DNA of 64,000 nt from positions 1,674,001-1,738,000 of the forward strand of contig NZ_LJJF01000001.1 of NCBI RefSeq assembly GCF_001625365.1. Reading direction: 5' to 3'. Within the stretch, counting starts at the first letter, position 1; every line of letters starts with the position of its first letter. Positions 38,341-46,693 of this stretch are shown here, in pieces. Origin of the DNA: Streptomyces sp. MJM8645 (GTDB taxonomy: Bacteria; Actinomycetota; Actinomycetes; Streptomycetales; Streptomycetaceae). The translations under genes were made by a program, and so were the position numbers. The notes beneath the pieces are model-generated. The model ran no database searches. It saw nothing but the letters and a program-made list of their open reading frames with translations, and was not told the DNA's origin.

Positions 38341-39015
38341 ATGGTTGACAGTGCAGTGGCAGGGACGCCCTACCCGACCGTCCCCCTCACCCCGATGACG
38401 GTGCCGGCCCACGAGGCCGAGGCCCGCAGCAAGTCCTTCCACGACGTGATGGCGCAGCGCCGGACCGTCCGCGACTACGCGACCCGCCCGATCCCGGACG
38501 GGGTCGTCGAGTGGGCGATCCGGACCGCCAACACCGCGCCCAGCGGCGCGCACGTCCAGCCCTGGCGGTTCGTGGTGATCACCGACCCGGAACGCAAGCG
38601 GCGGCTGCGCGAGGCCGCCGAGGTCGAGGAGCGCGAGTTCTACGCGCACCGGGCGTCGGAGGAGTGGCTGGCCGCGCTGGCGCCGATCGGCACCGACTGG
38701 CGCAAGCCGTTCCTGGAGGACGCGCCGGCGGTGATCGTGGTGTTCGAGGTGCACAAGGGGCCCGATTCGCCGCGTCCTTACTACACCAAGGAGTCGGTGG
38801 GGATCGCGGTCGGACTGCTGCTGGCCTCGCTGCACCAGGCCGGGCTGGCGACGCTGACCCACACGCCGAGCCCGATGAAGTTCCTCAACGAGGTCTGCGA
38901 GCGCCCGCTGGAGGAGCGCGCCGCGTACGTCATCCCGGTCGGCTACCCGGCCGAGGGGGCGCGGGTTCCGGATCTGCGGCGCAAGGAGCTGGACGAAGTG
39001 CTGATCAGGCTCTGA
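38341..39015 (+). CDS. nitroreductase-family FMN oxidoreductase (iodotyrosine-deiodinase-like)
   Basis: A 224-residue nitroreductase-fold protein. FMN-binding segments are [14 protein letters not shown] near the N-terminus and [39 protein letters not shown] forms the central helix and VGYPAEGA the C-terminal loop. The [12 protein letters not shown] form is typical of the iodotyrosine-deiodinase-like branch. It would reduce or dehalogenate small aromatics with NAD(P)H; the substrate is unknown. An in-frame GTG at 38329 is an alternative start. Confidence 0.88.
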   Translation: MVDSAVAGTPYPTVPLTPMTVPAHEAEARSKSFHDVMAQRRTVRDYATRPIPDGVVEWAIRTANTAPSGAHVQPWRFVVITDPERKRRLREAAEVEEREFYAHRASEEWLAALAPIGTDWRKPFLEDAPAVIVVFEVHKGPDSPRPYYTKESVGIAVGLLLASLHQAGLATLTHTPSPMKFLNEVCERPLEERAAYVIPVGYPAEGARVPDLRRKELDEVLIRL

Positions 39016-39118
39016 CCGCCGGGCGTGTGCGCGCCCCGGTGCGCCGGGAGTGCGGCCGGGCGCGCCGGGGTGTGGCGGGGACTGGCGAGAGGCCTGGTGG
39101 GAGGCCGTCCGGAATTCA

Positions 39119-39148
39119 TTGGTGACAGGTCCCGGCCAAGGACATAAT
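39119..39148 (+). promoter_or_regulatory. leaderless promoter of the GNAT gene at 39156
   Basis: TTGGTG (39119-39124), 18 bases, CATAAT (39143-39148), then seven bases to the ATG. Transcription should start on or next to the start codon. Confidence 0.6.
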
Positions 39149-39155
39149 CGCGGTC

Positions 39156-39776
39156 ATGAGCCACCCGCAGTCACGGTCCTGCAAGTACCCGCCCGCCCCG
39201 CTCCACGTGCCCGGCCCCACCGCCGTCACCACCGGGCGGCCGCCCGAGGAACTGCGGCTGCCCGGCGGGATCTCGCTGCTGCGCCGCCGCAGCACGCACG
39301 CGGTGGCGCTCAACAAGGCCGTCCGCGCCAACCTGGACCACCTGCGGCCCTGGATGGAGTGGGCGGCCGAGCCCCCCACCCGGGCGCAGACCGCCGAGCT
39401 GGCCCGGGCCGGCTCCCTCGCCTGGGAGGCCGGCACCGACTTCATGTACCTGGTCGGCCTGGACGCCGAACCCGGCCGCGTGGTCGGCGCCCTCGGCCTG
39501 CACGGCCGGATCGGCCCCGGCGCGCTGGAGATCGGCTACTGGGTCGCCGCCCGGCACGCCGGCCGCGGCATCGCCACCACCACGGCCGGGGCGCTGACCG
39601 AGGCCGCCCTGGCGCTGCCCGGCATCGCGCGGGTGGAGATCCACTGCGACGAGGCGAACGGCGCCAGCGCGGCCGTCCCGCGCAAGCTCGGCTACCGGCT
39701 CGACCGGGTCGCCGAGGCCGCCGCCCGGGCTCCCGCCGAGACCGGGCGGCAGCTGATCTGGGTCCGGGAGGCCTGA
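39156..39776 (+). CDS. GNAT-family N-acetyltransferase
   Basis: A 206-residue acetyltransferase of the RimJ/RimL type. It shows the family order VALNKAVRANLDHLRPWMEW, then VVGALGLHGRIGPGALEIGY, the acetyl-CoA loop ARHAGRGIATT and VEIHCDEANGASAAVPRKLG. Such enzymes often acetylate protein N-termini or small amines. The N-terminus is an extension of about 25 residues. No ribosome site precedes the ATG, in line with the leaderless promoter. Confidence 0.87.
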   Translation: MSHPQSRSCKYPPAPLHVPGPTAVTTGRPPEELRLPGGISLLRRRSTHAVALNKAVRANLDHLRPWMEWAAEPPTRAQTAELARAGSLAWEAGTDFMYLVGLDAEPGRVVGALGLHGRIGPGALEIGYWVAARHAGRGIATTTAGALTEAALALPGIARVEIHCDEANGASAAVPRKLGYRLDRVAEAAARAPAETGRQLIWVREA

Positions 39777-39838
39777 CGGCGCTCCGAGGCGGGGCCGGCG
39801 ACCCGGGCCGGCGACCTGGGCGGCCTGCGCCGTTCGGT

Positions 39839-39906
39839 ACCGCTCGCCGCTCAGCACCGCTCGCCGCTCAGCACCGCTGGCCGTTCAGTACCGCTCGCCC
39901 GTCGGC
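39839..39906. repeat. 17-bp tandem repeat across the aldo/keto reductase stop
   Basis: Four units close to ACCGCTCGCCGCTCAGC lie at 39839, 39856, 39873 and 39890. The fourth is in the coding end, the third holds the stop codon, and the first two lie beyond it. Confidence 0.8.
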
Positions 39907-40838
39907 GTCGGCAGCGCGTCCAGGTCGGCCAGATCGGCCGCCGAGAGCACGACCTCGGCCGCGCCCGCGTTGTCCACCAGGTAGCGCGGCGTCTTGGTGC
40001 CCGGGATCGGGAAGACGTGCCGGCCCTGTGCCAGCACCCAGGCCAGCGCGACCTGCGCGGGCGTCGCGCCGATCCGCTCGGCGACCTCCTTGACCCTGCC
40101 GACCAGTGCCAGGTTCGCCTTCAGCGCGTCCTGCTGGAAGCGCGGCAGCCGGCGGCGGAAGTCATCGGCGGGCAGCTCGTCGAAGGAGGCGATGCTGCCG
40201 GTCAGGAAGCCCCGGCCGAGCGGCGAGAACGGCAGGAAGGCGATGCCCTGCTCCTCGGTGTACGGCAGCACCTCGGCCAGCACGTCCCGGGTCCAGAGCG
40301 AGAGCTCGGACTGCACGGACGCCACCGGGTGCACCGACTGGGCCCGCTTGATCTCCTCGACGGTCACCTCGGAGAGCCCGATCCGGCGGGCCTTGCCGGC
40401 CGCGACGGTCTCGGCTAGGGCGCCCCAGGTCTCCTCGATCGGGACGGCCGGGTCGACCCGGTGCAGCTGGTAGAGGTCGACGTGGTCGGTGCCGAGGCGG
40501 CGCAGGCTGTCGTCGATCGAGCGGCGCACGTGCTCGGGGCTGCCGTCGCGGGCCGACTGGCCGGACCCGCCCGGGACGATGCCGACCTTGGTGGCGAGGA
40601 AGGCGCGCTCCCGGTACGGGCCGGCCAGCGCGGCGCCGACCACCTCCTCGTTGGTGTAGGGGCCGTACATGTCGGCGGTGTCGATCAGGGTGACGCCGAG
40701 GTCCAGCGCCTGCCGGATCACCCGGACGGAGTTCTCGTCGTCCCGGTTCTGCACGTCGTAGGCCCAGGTCATCCCCATGCAGCCGAGGCCGATGACGCCG
40801 GTCTCCGGGCCGTTGGTACCGAACGTGGCGTTGCGCAT
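39885..40838 (-). CDS. aldo/keto reductase
   Basis: A 317-residue NADPH-dependent aldo/keto reductase of the AKR13-like (YakC) group. TIM-barrel signatures include IGLGCMGMTWAYD, TLIDTADMYGPYTNEEVVG (Asp and Tyr of the catalytic tetrad), FLATKVGI (Lys) and VDLYQLHRVDP (His). The cofactor end is FPIPGTKTPRYLVDN. It reduces aldehydes or ketones, often after electrophile stress. Its promoter is MerR-like. Confidence 0.93.
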   Translation of the reverse strand: MRNATFGTNGPETGVIGLGCMGMTWAYDVQNRDDENSVRVIRQALDLGVTLIDTADMYGPYTNEEVVGAALAGPYRERAFLATKVGIVPGGSGQSARDGSPEHVRRSIDDSLRRLGTDHVDLYQLHRVDPAVPIEETWGALAETVAAGKARRIGLSEVTVEEIKRAQSVHPVASVQSELSLWTRDVLAEVLPYTEEQGIAFLPFSPLGRGFLTGSIASFDELPADDFRRRLPRFQQDALKANLALVGRVKEVAERIGATPAQVALAWVLAQGRHVFPIPGTKTPRYLVDNAGAAEVVLSAADLADLDALPTPTGERY

Positions 40839-40902
40839 GACGGTGCTCCGATCGTGGTGGTGTGTTTGCCCGCTCGCGGGGTGCTGCGGTGGATCAACGC
40901 GT

Positions 40903-40933
40903 CCAGCTTTCACCTTGGAGTGCACTCAAGGTC
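40903..40933 (-). promoter_or_regulatory. MerR-type promoter of the aldo/keto reductase gene
   Basis: On the minus strand TTGACC (40928-40933) and AAAGCT (40903-40908) are 19 bases apart and the spacer holds the near-palindrome CTTGAGTGCACTCCAAGG. This closely resembles operators of MerR-family aldehyde or thiol-stress regulators. No such regulator gene is adjacent, so it would act in trans. Confidence 0.7.
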
Positions 40934-41368
40934 AAGCCCGTCCGGTCGCGCTTCGGACGCGCTTGGGATCCGCTTCGGACCCGCTTCGGATCCACCTCCG
41001 ATCCGCCTCCGATCCGCCGACCGCCAGAGGGGTCGTTGATCGTATGAGCGGCCCTCGGCTCACCCGGAGGTGGGATGCGCCCGAGGCGCAGGTGGAGCGC
41101 GTACGTCGGACTTCACCACCATGCGCGCGGGCACGACCGTCTGAACCGTGCGTCCGCACCACGGCCGGCCGCCGGGCGGGCGCAGGCCGGCCGCCCGGCC
41201 GGCACCGGGTGATCACCCGTCAAACCGGCGTGCGGGAGCCCGTCGGCGGGACCTCCGCACCACCGGGCGCCATCCGTCCGGCCTTGGCAGGGCTCACGGC
41301 GACGGCGGACCCTCTGGGCACAGCCGATCATCGGCTCGTCCAGTCGGTATTCCGTTGGGGAGGAACCC
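40934..41368. other. intergenic region with 12-bp repeats, no confident gene
   Basis: 435 bases between the reductase promoter and the next secreted protein. At 40942-41020 units like GGATCCGCTTC, GGACCCGCTTC, GGATCCACCTC and CGATCCGCCTC repeat with a period near 12 bases. Short open frames exist on both strands, but none has a ribosome site with a plausible protein. The promoter of the gene at 41369 must lie in the last part. Confidence 0.55.
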
Positions 41369-41965
41369 ATGACGTTCTCGCGCACCCGCCTCGCCGCCGT
41401 CGCGGTGATCGTGGCCGCCGCCACCGCCGTGACCGTCCCGGCGCAGGCCGCCGGCGGCCACCGCGCCCTCAGCCGCTTCGACGACGGAAGCTTCGAGTCG
41501 CCCAAGGCCCCGGCGAACAGCTTCGCCGAGTTCAACGCCGGACAGACCATCGGCCCGTGGACGGTCACCAGCGGCAGCGTCGACCTGATCGGCGCCGGGT
41601 TCTGGCAGGCCGCCGAGGGCGACCAGTCGGTGGACCTCAACGGCGCCACCACCGGCGCCGTCGCCCAGACCTTCGCCACCGTCCCGGGCACCACCTACTC
41701 CGTGACGTACGCGCTGGCCGGCAACACGGCGGCCGCGCCGACCGTGAAGACCGGCCGGGTGCTCGTCGACGGCCAGGACTTCCAGGACTTCTCCTTCGAC
41801 ATCACCGGCAAGACGCCGACCAACATGGGTTACGTGGGGCGCCAGTTCAGCTTCGTCGCGCGGAACGCCTCCACCACGCTGACCTTCGCCAGCACCAACG
41901 CGGGCGCGGCCGGCCCGGTCGTGGACGACGTCCAGGTCAAGGAGTGCAAGCCGTGTTGCGGGTGA
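41369..41965 (+). CDS. secreted choice-of-anchor C family protein
   Basis: A 198-residue exported protein. A Sec signal (TRLAAVAVIVAAATAVTVPAQA) is followed by a beta-sandwich with the motifs DDGSFESPKAP, TIGPWTVTSGSVDLIG and GDQSVDLNGATTGAVAQTF, typical of DUF642-like/choice-of-anchor C galactose-binding folds. The C-terminus KECKPCCG is cysteine-rich. Probably a wall or matrix-binding protein; ligand unknown. GGGGAGGAAC lies before the ATG. Confidence 0.85.
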   Translation: MTFSRTRLAAVAVIVAAATAVTVPAQAAGGHRALSRFDDGSFESPKAPANSFAEFNAGQTIGPWTVTSGSVDLIGAGFWQAAEGDQSVDLNGATTGAVAQTFATVPGTTYSVTYALAGNTAAAPTVKTGRVLVDGQDFQDFSFDITGKTPTNMGYVGRQFSFVARNASTTLTFASTNAGAAGPVVDDVQVKECKPCCG

Positions 41966-41976
41966 CCCGCTGAACC

Positions 41977-42009
41977 GCCCGCCCGCCGGTCCGGGACCAG
42001 CGGGCGGGC
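41977..42009 (+). terminator. terminator after the choice-of-anchor C gene
   Basis: GCCCGCCCGC (41977-41986) and GCGGGCGGGC (42000-42009) are perfect arms, and GGT/ACC extends the pairing inside the loop. Confidence 0.75.
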
Positions 42010-42117
42010 CCTCCCCTCCTTGCCGATCGTTGTTTCCCCCTCGCTTAAAGTGCTTCACCCCGCACGGCGAGCCCTGACAGGGTCAGTTACCGGAAGGTGC
42101 ACTCCCTGTGAGGAAGG

Positions 42118-43155
42118 GTGGATCCCTTGTTCAACCGATTGAACCGATTGAACCGATTCAACCGACGAAAAGCATCCGCGCTCGCCGTGGCGACGCTCAC
42201 GGCGGCACTCGGTCTGGTGCCGGTCGGCACCGCCCAGGCGGCGGCCTGTCAATGGCAGAAGACGGCGTGGGAGCTGCCGCCCACCACGACGGTCGGCACG
42301 GTGTCCTCCAGCGACGGCGGCCGGTACGCAGTCGGCGTCACCGGAACGCGGTCCCCCAGCTGGCCCACCGACATCACGAACGGGCGCGGGACGCTGTGGG
42401 ACAACGGGAAGGTCGTGCTGCGGCTCCCCGCGGGCAATCCCAACCTGTCCGGCGTCAACGCGGCCGGCCTGATCGTCGGCGGCGACCTCGTCAACAACAA
42501 GCTCAGGGCCGTGACGGTGAGCCACACCGGGACGACGACTGTGCTGCCCTTCAATCCGAACTGGAACAGCTCGTCCGCCAGCGTGGTCAACAACGCCGGT
42601 GACATCGCCGGGATGGCCAAAGTCGGAACGAATTTCATCCTGGTGGTGTGGCCGGCGAACGCGCCGGGAACGTACCGCGAACTGCCCCTCCCGGCAAGCA
42701 GCTTCCTCCTCCTCAACGGCATCGACGAGCAAGGCAGGATCGTCGGGTCCACCGACGCGTTCGGCTTCGTCTCGGACATCAACGGCCAGTGGCACGCGCT
42801 CGCCGCGCAGGGCTCCAACGCCTACAGCGATCCTGCGGCGGTCCGGGACGGGCGCATCGTCGGCGGCACGCAGAACAACACGAGCTACGCCGAAGCCGAA
42901 TGGGACGCCCAGGGTTCGCTGATCCGGACCATCGGCGCGGGCGCCATCTCGGCAAGTGCCATCGGCGGCAACGGAATCGTGGGCGGGACGGCGTTCGTCG
43001 GGTCGATTCGACGGCCTGTCCTGTGGCGTGACGGCGTGGTGGCGGACTCGCTGCCTGCGGTCTCGGACTCGTTCACGATCAGGGCGATCAGCACCGACGA
43101 GAAGACCCTCATCGGGAACGAGAACTCCCGACCCGTGAACTACACCTGCTCCTGA
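42118..43155 (+). CDS. secreted beta-propeller-like protein (HAF-type repeats)
   Basis: A 345-residue exported protein of unknown role. The first residues FNRLNRLNRFNRR are coded by a tandem nine-base repeat, then a signal peptide (LAVATLTAALGLVPVGTAQA). The mature part repeats motifs of the form GVNAAGLIVGG, VVNNAGDIAGM, GIDEQGRIVGS and RDGRIVGGTQ, the pattern of HAF-repeat extracellular propellers. GTG 42118 touches its ribosome site; TTG 42127 has better spacing from GGAAGG and may be the true start. Repeats and a terminator follow. Confidence 0.72.
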   Translation: MDPLFNRLNRLNRFNRRKASALAVATLTAALGLVPVGTAQAAACQWQKTAWELPPTTTVGTVSSSDGGRYAVGVTGTRSPSWPTDITNGRGTLWDNGKVVLRLPAGNPNLSGVNAAGLIVGGDLVNNKLRAVTVSHTGTTTVLPFNPNWNSSSASVVNNAGDIAGMAKVGTNFILVVWPANAPGTYRELPLPASSFLLLNGIDEQGRIVGSTDAFGFVSDINGQWHALAAQGSNAYSDPAAVRDGRIVGGTQNNTSYAEAEWDAQGSLIRTIGAGAISASAIGGNGIVGGTAFVGSIRRPVLWRDGVVADSLPAVSDSFTIRAISTDEKTLIGNENSRPVNYTCS

Positions 43156-43224
43156 CGGCTGCTTCTGATGCCTGCTCCTGACTGCTGTTTCTGACGGCTG
43201 CTTCTGATGCCTGCTTCTGACGCC
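43156..43224. repeat. tandem repeats of CTGCTTCTGA type after the stop
   Basis: CTGCTCCTGACGG, CTGCTTCTGATGC and similar 12-14-base units repeat about six times starting at the stop of the preceding gene. Each unit carries a TGA. Confidence 0.75.
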
Positions 43225-43229
43225 ATGAG

Positions 43230-43264
43230 GGCCGGCAGCCTCCTCCCCGGAGGGGCTGCCGGCC
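43230..43264 (+). terminator. terminator before the chitinase gene
   Basis: Perfect arms GGCCGGCAGCC (43230-43240) and GGCTGCCGGCC (43254-43264), with CCTCC/GGAGG pairing possible inside. Confidence 0.8.
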
Positions 43265-43462
43265 CGGTCTTCGCCGCCGTCGCTTTCGCGGCCGCCGCCT
43301 GCCGGGAGCCGAAAATCCTCCTGCCAGGGTGCCGAAGGTCGACAGGGGTGCCACCCGAGGGTGCGAAGCGGTGTTCCGAGAACGGGGTTCCAGAGCCTTA
43401 AACCGTTCCTAAAACCTTCCCACAGCGGGCTTCCGATGCCCCGGAAGTGCTTGACGTGCACA

Positions 43463-43478
43463 GCTGGTCTAGTCCAGT
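43463..43478. promoter_or_regulatory. DasR-type operator (dre) of the chitinase gene
   Basis: GCTGGTCTAGTCCAGT matches the DasR consensus ACTGGTCTAGACCA(G/C)T except at the first base and one central base. TTGACG lies just upstream (43451-43456), so the site sits on the core promoter. DasR is known to repress chitinase genes until N-acetylglucosamine metabolites accumulate. Confidence 0.75.
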
Positions 43479-43591
43479 TTGATGCTCAGCACCGCGCTCC
43501 TCCCCCGCACCGGACCAGCCCCCATGCTGCCGCCCGCCCCGCGTTTCCCCCTTCGCGGCGCGGGCGGCCCCACGTCCCGAGAGGCACCCCC

Positions 43592-45121
43592 ATGCCCAGC
43601 GCGCCCCAACCCGCCCCCACGCACCGCCGCCCCGCCGGACGCACCAAGCTGCTGAGCCTCGGCGCCGCCACCGCGCTCGCCGCCGGCGGCCTCGCCACGC
43701 TCGCCGGGAACGCCGGCGCCGCCGACGGCAACCTGCTCGCCAACCCCGGTCTGGAGAGCGGCGCGCTCAGCCCCTGGAGCTGTTCCGGCGGGACCGGCAG
43801 CGTCGTCAACTCCGGTGCGCACAGCGGAAGCTACGCACTGAAGGGGGCGGTCGGCGCGAGCGACACCGCACAGTGCGGCCAGACCGTCACCGTCCAGCCC
43901 AACACCACGTACAACCTCAGCGCCTGGGTGCAGGGCCAGTACGTCTACCTGGGCACCACCGGCAGCGGCGTCACCGACCCGGCCACCTGGACGCCGGGCG
44001 GCGCCAACTGGCAGCAGCTGTCCACCAGTTTCACCACCGGTCCGGCCACCACCAGCGTCACCGTCTACCTGCACGGCTGGTACGGGCAGGGCGCCTACCT
44101 CGCCGACGACATCACGCTCACCGGCCCCGGCGGCGGCAACCCCACCACCCCGCCGCCCACTTCGGGCACCCCGACCGGCACCCCGACCAGCGGCCCCACC
44201 GGCACGCCCACCGGCGGCCCGAGCACCCCGCCGCCGAACGTCGCCGTCCCCGTCGCGCCCTACATCGACATGGGCGCCTGGCCCACCCCGTCCATGCCCG
44301 ACATGGCCAAGTCCGGCAACCTCAAGGCCTACACCATGGGCTTCGTGACCGGCGTCGGCTGCAAGGCCAGCTGGTTCAACGCCTACGATCCGCGCACCGG
44401 CTGGGCCAAGGACCAGATCGACGCGCTGCGCGCGGCCGGCGGCGACGTCAAGCTCTCCTTCGGCGGCGCCAGCGGCACCGAACTCGCCGCCGCCTGCACC
44501 ACCGTGGACTCGCTGTTCGCCGAGTACGACGCCGTCGTCAACGCCTACAACCTGCGCTACGTCGACTTCGACATCGAGGGCGCGGCCATCGCCGACACCG
44601 CCTCCAACGACCGCCGCTCCGCCGCGCTCGCCAAGCTCCAGCAGGCCCACCCCGGCCTCAAGGTCTCCTTCACCCTGCCCGTCCTGCCCGAGGGCCTGAC
44701 CTCCGAAGGCGTCGCCATCGTCAAGTCCGCCCGCGACGCCGGGGTCGCCGTCGACCTGGTGAACATCATGGCGATGGACTACTACCGGACCGGCACCGAC
44801 TACGGCAACGCCGCCGTGCAGGCCGCCCAGGCCCTGTTCGGCCAGCTCAAGGCGCTCTACCCGGCGAAGACCGACGCCCAGCTGTGGGCCATGGTCGGCG
44901 TCACCCCGATGATCGGCGAGAACGACGACCACCAGATCTACAACCAGGCCGCCGCCCAGCAGTTGGTGACCTTCGCCCGGCAGAACCACCTCGGTCTGCT
45001 GGCCTTCTGGGACGCCACCCGCGACGCCAACGCCTGCACCGGCGGCTCGCTCTCCAAGTGCACCAACATCGCGCAGCAGCCGTACGAGTTCGCGAAGATC
45101 TTCGCCCAGTACGCGGGCTGA
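43592..45121 (+). CDS. secreted GH18 chitinase with N-terminal carbohydrate-binding module
   Basis: A 509-residue exported enzyme. After the signal (LSLGAATALAAGGLATLAG) comes a CBM4/9-like module (LLANPGLESGALSPWSCSGG; about 48-185), a Thr/Pro/Gly linker (TPTGTPTSGPTGTPTGG) and a GH18 barrel (about 225-509). The catalytic motif is YVDFDIEG, matching the DxxDxDxE pattern, with the barrel strands VKLSFGGASG and NIMAMDYY. It should hydrolyse chitin; family-internal members can be endo-acting. ATG 43592 follows GAGAGG. Control by DasR is suggested by the dre site. Confidence 0.93.
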   Translation: MPSAPQPAPTHRRPAGRTKLLSLGAATALAAGGLATLAGNAGAADGNLLANPGLESGALSPWSCSGGTGSVVNSGAHSGSYALKGAVGASDTAQCGQTVTVQPNTTYNLSAWVQGQYVYLGTTGSGVTDPATWTPGGANWQQLSTSFTTGPATTSVTVYLHGWYGQGAYLADDITLTGPGGGNPTTPPPTSGTPTGTPTSGPTGTPTGGPSTPPPNVAVPVAPYIDMGAWPTPSMPDMAKSGNLKAYTMGFVTGVGCKASWFNAYDPRTGWAKDQIDALRAAGGDVKLSFGGASGTELAAACTTVDSLFAEYDAVVNAYNLRYVDFDIEGAAIADTASNDRRSAALAKLQQAHPGLKVSFTLPVLPEGLTSEGVAIVKSARDAGVAVDLVNIMAMDYYRTGTDYGNAAVQAAQALFGQLKALYPAKTDAQLWAMVGVTPMIGENDDHQIYNQAAAQQLVTFARQNHLGLLAFWDATRDANACTGGSLSKCTNIAQQPYEFAKIFAQYAG

Positions 45122-45132
45122 CCGCGCCACAC

Positions 45133-45168
45133 GGGCCGACCCCCGCCTCGGCGGGCGGGGGTCGGCCC
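45133..45168 (+). terminator. terminator of the chitinase gene
   Basis: Perfect 15-base arms GGGCCGACCCCCGCC (45133-45147) and GGCGGGGGTCGGCCC (45154-45168) with a six-base loop, 12 bases after the stop. Confidence 0.88.
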
Positions 45169-45228
45169 GGCGGTCGGGGGTGTTCCTCAAGGACCGCCAG
45201 GAGGCGAAGTGGTGACGGCGGCCGCGGC

Positions 45229-45735
45229 TCAGGTGTCGTAGCAGCCGTCCCACGGGGCGTGGAAGCCGAGGCCGTCGGGGTAGAGCTCGGCCCAGACCCC
45301 GCCCTCGCCGTCCTCGCCCTCTTCTTCCTCCTCCTCGTCCTCCTCGTCCTCCTCGTCCGTCTCGATGACCAGCCCGAACAGCGCCCCCTCGACCCGGACG
45401 GCGAACGGCGCGATGGCGATGTCCCCGTACGCGCGGCCGGGGAGGGCGTCGAGCCAGTCGGCGAGGAGTGCGCGGGCGGCCTCGACGGCCGCCTTCTCGC
45501 CGTCCGCCGTCGTGCCGGTCGAGCGGATGCGCGAGTCGAGGTGCCGGCCGGCGTCGTCGAAGCGGTGGAGCACCGCGAACCAGCGCTTCTGCGCCTGCCA
45601 GTTCTCGACGTCGGCCCCGACCTCCGGGAAGGCCGCCGTGACGGAGGCGAGGAACTGGCCGCCCTCGCACCGGCCGATGGTGCGGGTGCGGTAGTCGGGC
45701 TCGTACCGGATGGGGATCAGGTCGGGAACGCTCAT
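45229..45735 (-). CDS. conserved hypothetical protein with acidic tract
   Basis: A 168-residue cytoplasmic protein of no recognised function. It has an ordered N-terminal half (IGRCEGGQFLASVTAAFPEV; KRWFAVLHRFDDAGRHLDS), a strand pair (VRVEGALFGLVIE), then a run of Asp/Glu residues and a conserved-looking end (ELYPDGLGFHAPWDGCYDT). TACGGT lies six bases before the ATG, as in leaderless messages. It points towards the chitinase terminator. Confidence 0.75.
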   Translation of the reverse strand: MSVPDLIPIRYEPDYRTRTIGRCEGGQFLASVTAAFPEVGADVENWQAQKRWFAVLHRFDDAGRHLDSRIRSTGTTADGEKAAVEAARALLADWLDALPGRAYGDIAIAPFAVRVEGALFGLVIETDEEDEEDEEEEEEGEDGEGGVWAELYPDGLGFHAPWDGCYDT

Positions 45736-45851
45736 GACCGAACCGTACGGCTGAGCTGTGACAACGCCCGGCCCGGAGACGGCTCCGGACCGGGCGCGAC
45801 TGCGGGCCGGATACGACTGCGGGCCACGGGCCCGGTCGGCCGACGCTTCGT

Positions 45852-46595
45852 TCAGCGCCCGGTGGGCAGGTTGGCCCCGCCCGTGCAGTCGAACACCACG
45901 CCCGTCACGAAGGTGTTGGCGGCCAGCAGGTGGATGGCCTGCGCGACGTCCTCGGCCCGGCCGACGCGGCCGACCGGGGTGGTGGTGGCGAGGCCGTCGA
46001 ACAGCGCTGTCCGCTGCTCGGCCGGGACGCGGTCCCACCACGGGGTGTCGATGACGCCGGGCGAGACGGCGTTGATCCGCAGCGGGGCGAGTTCGACGGC
46101 CAGCGGCGGGACCATCGCCTCCAGCGCGCCGTTGATGGCGGCGAGTCCGGCGGTGCCGGGGATCGCGGCGCGGGCGGAGGCGGCGGTGATCAGCGTGACG
46201 GATCCGTCCGACCGCAGGTGCGGCAGCGCCGCCTGGAGGACGCGGACCTGCGGCCAGAACTTGGCGTCGAACCCGGTGGCGAGGTCGGCCAGGTCGAGCT
46301 GGGCGAACGGGCCGCTGCCGGCCGCGCCGCTGACCGCGACGACCAGGTGGTCGACGGTGCCGGACTGGGCGAAGAAGGCCGCGACGGCCTCGGGGTCGGC
46401 CGCGTCCAGCTGGTGGCCGGTGGTCTTGCCGCCGATCCGGGCGACGGCGGCGTCCAGCCGGTCCCGGCCGCGACCGGTGATCACGACCTCGGCGCCGTCC
46501 GCGGCGAAGGCGGTGGCCGCGGCCTCGCCGATGCCCGAGCTGCCGCCCATCACGACGACGCGCTGTCCGGTGAAGAGGTTTGACGTGGTGCCCAT
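45852..46595 (-). CDS. SDR-family protein lacking the YxxxK motif
   Basis: A 247-residue Rossmann-fold protein. The NAD(P)-binding turn VVVMGGSSGIGEA, the dinucleotide-specificity region VVITGRGRDRL, and the C-terminal INAVSPGVIDTPWW are intact. The catalytic YxxxK is replaced: the helix reads GTAGLAAINGAL where active enzymes have a Tyr and Lys. The Ser before it (ITAASAR) remains. It may be a non-catalytic or altered reductase. It is divergent from a TetR gene that likely represses it. Confidence 0.88.
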   Translation of the reverse strand: MGTTSNLFTGQRVVVMGGSSGIGEAAATAFAADGAEVVITGRGRDRLDAAVARIGGKTTGHQLDAADPEAVAAFFAQSGTVDHLVVAVSGAAGSGPFAQLDLADLATGFDAKFWPQVRVLQAALPHLRSDGSVTLITAASARAAIPGTAGLAAINGALEAMVPPLAVELAPLRINAVSPGVIDTPWWDRVPAEQRTALFDGLATTTPVGRVGRAEDVAQAIHLLAANTFVTGVVFDCTGGANLPTGR

Positions 46596-46621
46596 GGTGG
46601 CGTGTCCTTCATCTTGTCGAT

Positions 46622-46676
46622 ACCGTTAGTTCCGTCAATAATGTTATCGAGACTGCTAGTCTTGTCAAGCGGGGGA
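46622..46676. promoter_or_regulatory. candidate TetR operators in the SDR-tetR gap
   Basis: AT-rich for this genome. AGACTGCTAGTCT (46651-46663) is a perfect interrupted palindrome, and TCGATA/TATCGA form a wider inverted pair around it. The intergenic region is about 98 bases and must hold both promoters. Confidence 0.5.
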
Positions 46677-46693
46677 CGAGGAAAGGGAACACG

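Noticed and set aside
40862..41372. Several small ORFs in the repeat-rich gap
   Set aside because: Coding arises from the repeats, and no ribosome site or homology-like pattern is present.
42055..43461. Minus-strand frame opposite the secreted propeller-like gene
   Set aside because: The plus-strand gene has a signal peptide and internal repeats; the minus frame has neither domain nor ribosome site.
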